From Saururus chinensis (lineage: Eukaryota > Streptophyta > Magnoliopsida > Piperales > Saururaceae), in assembly GCA_035235625.1 (NCBI GenBank), contig CP141146.1:38919709-38983708 (forward strand): a DNA stretch of 64,000 nt. Reading direction: 5' to 3'. The notes beneath the pieces were generated by a model. The model had not been told where the DNA came from, made no database searches, and saw nothing but the letters and a program-made list of their open reading frames with translations. Shown in pieces: positions 62,430-64,000 of the stretch (positions are counted from its first letter, which is position 1; every line of letters begins with the position of its first letter). A program made the translations under genes and the position numbers.

Positions 62430-62530
62430 GTCATATATCGTGTGTTCGATAAGATGCTAGAAACACGATGTTCAACCATTATGATATTGTGTATGAGAGT
62501 TCCTCTTAGCATATGTTCGATCACACGATA
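62430..62530. repeat. Cluster of atcgtgtgttcgat-type motifs, first group
   Basis: tatcgtgtgttcgataag, aaacacgatgttc and gttcgatcacacgatag lie within 100 bases, in both orientations. The same motif family reappears inside the intron at 63460-63660. Confidence 0.5.
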
Positions 62531-62664
62531 GATATACTTATCGTATAAATAGAAGTTAGTCAAATAATGTGAATCGACGCAACTATTGATTATGGTCATT
62601 ACCTATTGTTGATTTACATATATTTATCTAATTTTACATACGTAAAGTTAGAGTATTACATCAA

Positions 62665-64000
62665 ATGGGGGAGTCAGTGAAGGCAGAAGAAGAAGAGAAT
62701 CTATGGGAGAAAACCGGGTTTGGGAACGAATAGTTTCCTCGCTGGACTGCCATCTATCAAAAGACCTTGTAGATTCACGTTTGGGTTGCAAAGCCATATT
62801 GGTGTAGACCAGGTTCTACCCAATATATGATTGTGATCCCATCATCATCTCCAGACCATTGTTGGATGTTCTCATTGGTGAGTGTTGGGACGACTCATAG
62901 GAGGTCTTCAACATAAGGGGCAAAAGACTACCCCTTATTATGGATGAAGTGGCTATGATCACGGGTTTGAGTAGAAAAGGGAACCCGTGTAAATTGGAAA
63001 GTAGTGAGGGGAAGGCTGCCCAAGGCAAGGGGCAATTCTACAACAATTTCTTCTAAGGGAAGCGGCTAGAGAAGATAGAACTTGAAGAAATTTTGAAAGA
63101 AGTGGCTGCCGAAACATGGACTGTTTCATATGAGGACTTAGCATGGTTGGCTATTGTGCACATGGGTGTCCTCGTGTAATTCACATAGAGCAGCAGAGCC
63201 GTACCCCTAGCTCTGTGTGATTACATAGATGACATGTCAGTCGTGGGGAGCTACAATTGGGCTGGCGTCATACATGATATGTTGATGAAGGCATATCAGC
63301 AGCCCATCGGAACATCATGAACATATAAGATGAGTGCTCCGCCACAGTCAAAATTCTCGTTGGGGCTTCATTAGTACTCTAGGTAATGCTCATATGTTAT
63401 ATACCATGCGAAAGACCATTATCATCTCAATAATGACATGATATGTTTACACACACATATATATCATCGTATCGCTCACACGATATCAAGTCAATCGTGT
63501 TATCGAATATACCACATATAACATGCACGTAGACCTATCATGTGCTCGGTAACACGACTAAGTATAATATCGTGGATTGGACATTACACGATTTACACAA
63601 TCAGTAAGTATCGTGTTATCAGAAACACGATATGGCTCAAAGCGTGTTATCAATAATACAACTAATTTGTCATACTTACGATACTGACCATTTACACTAC
63701 TGACCATATTCTTTTGTATTGTCCGCCAGGTGTGGTTTTATGATCATATGTCCATATGGGCTCCCAGTGGTCCTCCATGCAGCCCAAGGTGCAAGAGGTG
63801 GCCGAATTTACCCAACTTTTGAGCAGATGAAAAGGGGAGGAAGAGGATCCTAGCTCATCACCGGATGAGGAAGTGGTACGAAGAGGTCTTCATGCGGCTG
63901 AAGCCAAACTCGCAAATTATTATGTGAATCACACCAATTGCAGAAGAGGCACACTTGATGGATGGCCAAAGGGTGACCCCAAAGGCTAAGAAGGAGGGTA
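62665..64000 (+). pseudogene. Plant-specific PMD/DUF1985-like gene relic, running off the window
   Basis: Candidate start MGESVKAEEEENLWEKTGFG at 62665. After a frameshift the frame reads VFNIRGKRLPLIMDEVAMIT and GLSRKGNPCKL (about 62910-63000). Then EKIELEEILKEVAAETWTVS, EDLAWLAIVHMGVLV, SSRAVPLALCDYIDDMSVVG and YNWAGVIHDMLMKAYQQP follow (63070-63300). After an intron (donor near 63381, acceptor near 63729) comes VWFYDHMSIWAPSGPPCSPR and CKRW. This layout (RLPL..DEVA.ITGL, a 'SSR.VP..L.DYID' core, WFYEH) is typical of large plant-only families related to PMD/DUF1985 that are often transposon-borne. At least four stops interrupt it. The 3' end lies beyond the window. Confidence 0.55.
63450..63680. 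repeat. Cluster of atcgtgttatc-type motifs in the intron
   Basis: Repeated forms include aatcgtgttatcgaa, ggtaacacgact, aatatcgtgga, tacacgattta, agtatcgtgttatcagaaa and cacgatatgg. They occur in both orientations within the intron of the PMD/DUF1985-like relic, and resemble a subterminal array of a mobile element. Confidence 0.5.

Larger units (their letters stand above)
61203..62664. other. Intergenic and leader-like region
   Basis: Apart from the Stowaway MITE, there is no recognised coding. 62090-62640 has agattagggttttttt and gaacgagtttgcgaag, as in plant 5' leaders. The tatcgtgtgttcgata motifs are described separately. Confidence 0.35.

Overview
The window is nuclear DNA of a flowering plant. 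The evidence is two ordinary intron-containing plant genes (a chlorophyllase and a DEAD-box RNA helicase of the RH35/DDX41 type) embedded in dense, nested plant transposons: CACTA, Mutator-like (MULE), hAT, Ty3/gypsy, Ty1/copia, Stowaway and Tourist-like MITEs. I cannot fix the species. All coordinates, target-site duplications (TSDs) and reading frames were worked out by eye.

Layout. 1-3558 is part of a CACTA-like element: G-rich repeats, then a five-fold higher-order repeat of CT tracts and AT-rich blocks carrying tagcgacgta motifs. 3559-10185 is a decayed MULE with a MURA transposase relic and a second plant-mobile-domain (PMD) gene. 10186-13.6 kb is AT-rich with a 150-bp tandem repeat and no convincing gene. 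About 13.76-25.9 kb is an old gypsy relic that was entered by a Tourist-like MITE and by a 3.3-kb solo LTR. That LTR was then entered by a young gypsy element (16798-22243, TSD CAAGC). 26038-34176 is a degenerate copia element with a 30-bp minisatellite leader and a 1.35-kb insertion flanked by a 9-bp duplication.

35.3-45.1 kb is the genic island, all on the minus strand: an ankyrin-repeat pseudogene, a two-exon chlorophyllase (301 aa) and a two-exon DEAD-box helicase (597 aa), with Stowaway MITEs between them.

47164-49989 is a Pack-MULE carrying pieces of a cellulose-synthase-like D gene, a lysine/histidine transporter gene and possibly an MBOAT wax-synthase gene. 50.8-54.0 kb is a hAT (RICESLEEPER-like) relic split by a 344-bp MULE MITE and a 1358-bp MULE (perfect 9-bp TSD). 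It abuts a second hAT relic of the ZMYM1 type (54.0-55.3 kb, leader to about 56.86 kb). 57007-61202 is a complete non-autonomous CACTA (TSD ACT) with a 1.4-kb pyrimidine tract. The window ends in a Stowaway MITE and a broken plant-specific gene resembling PMD/DUF1985 proteins, with an intron rich in an atcgtgtt-type motif.

The most interesting themes are a MULE family that appears as a gene-bearing element, a Pack-MULE and short derivatives in one window; PMD-type genes linked to mobile DNA; and the recurrence, in unrelated element classes, of dense short palindromic motifs containing CG.
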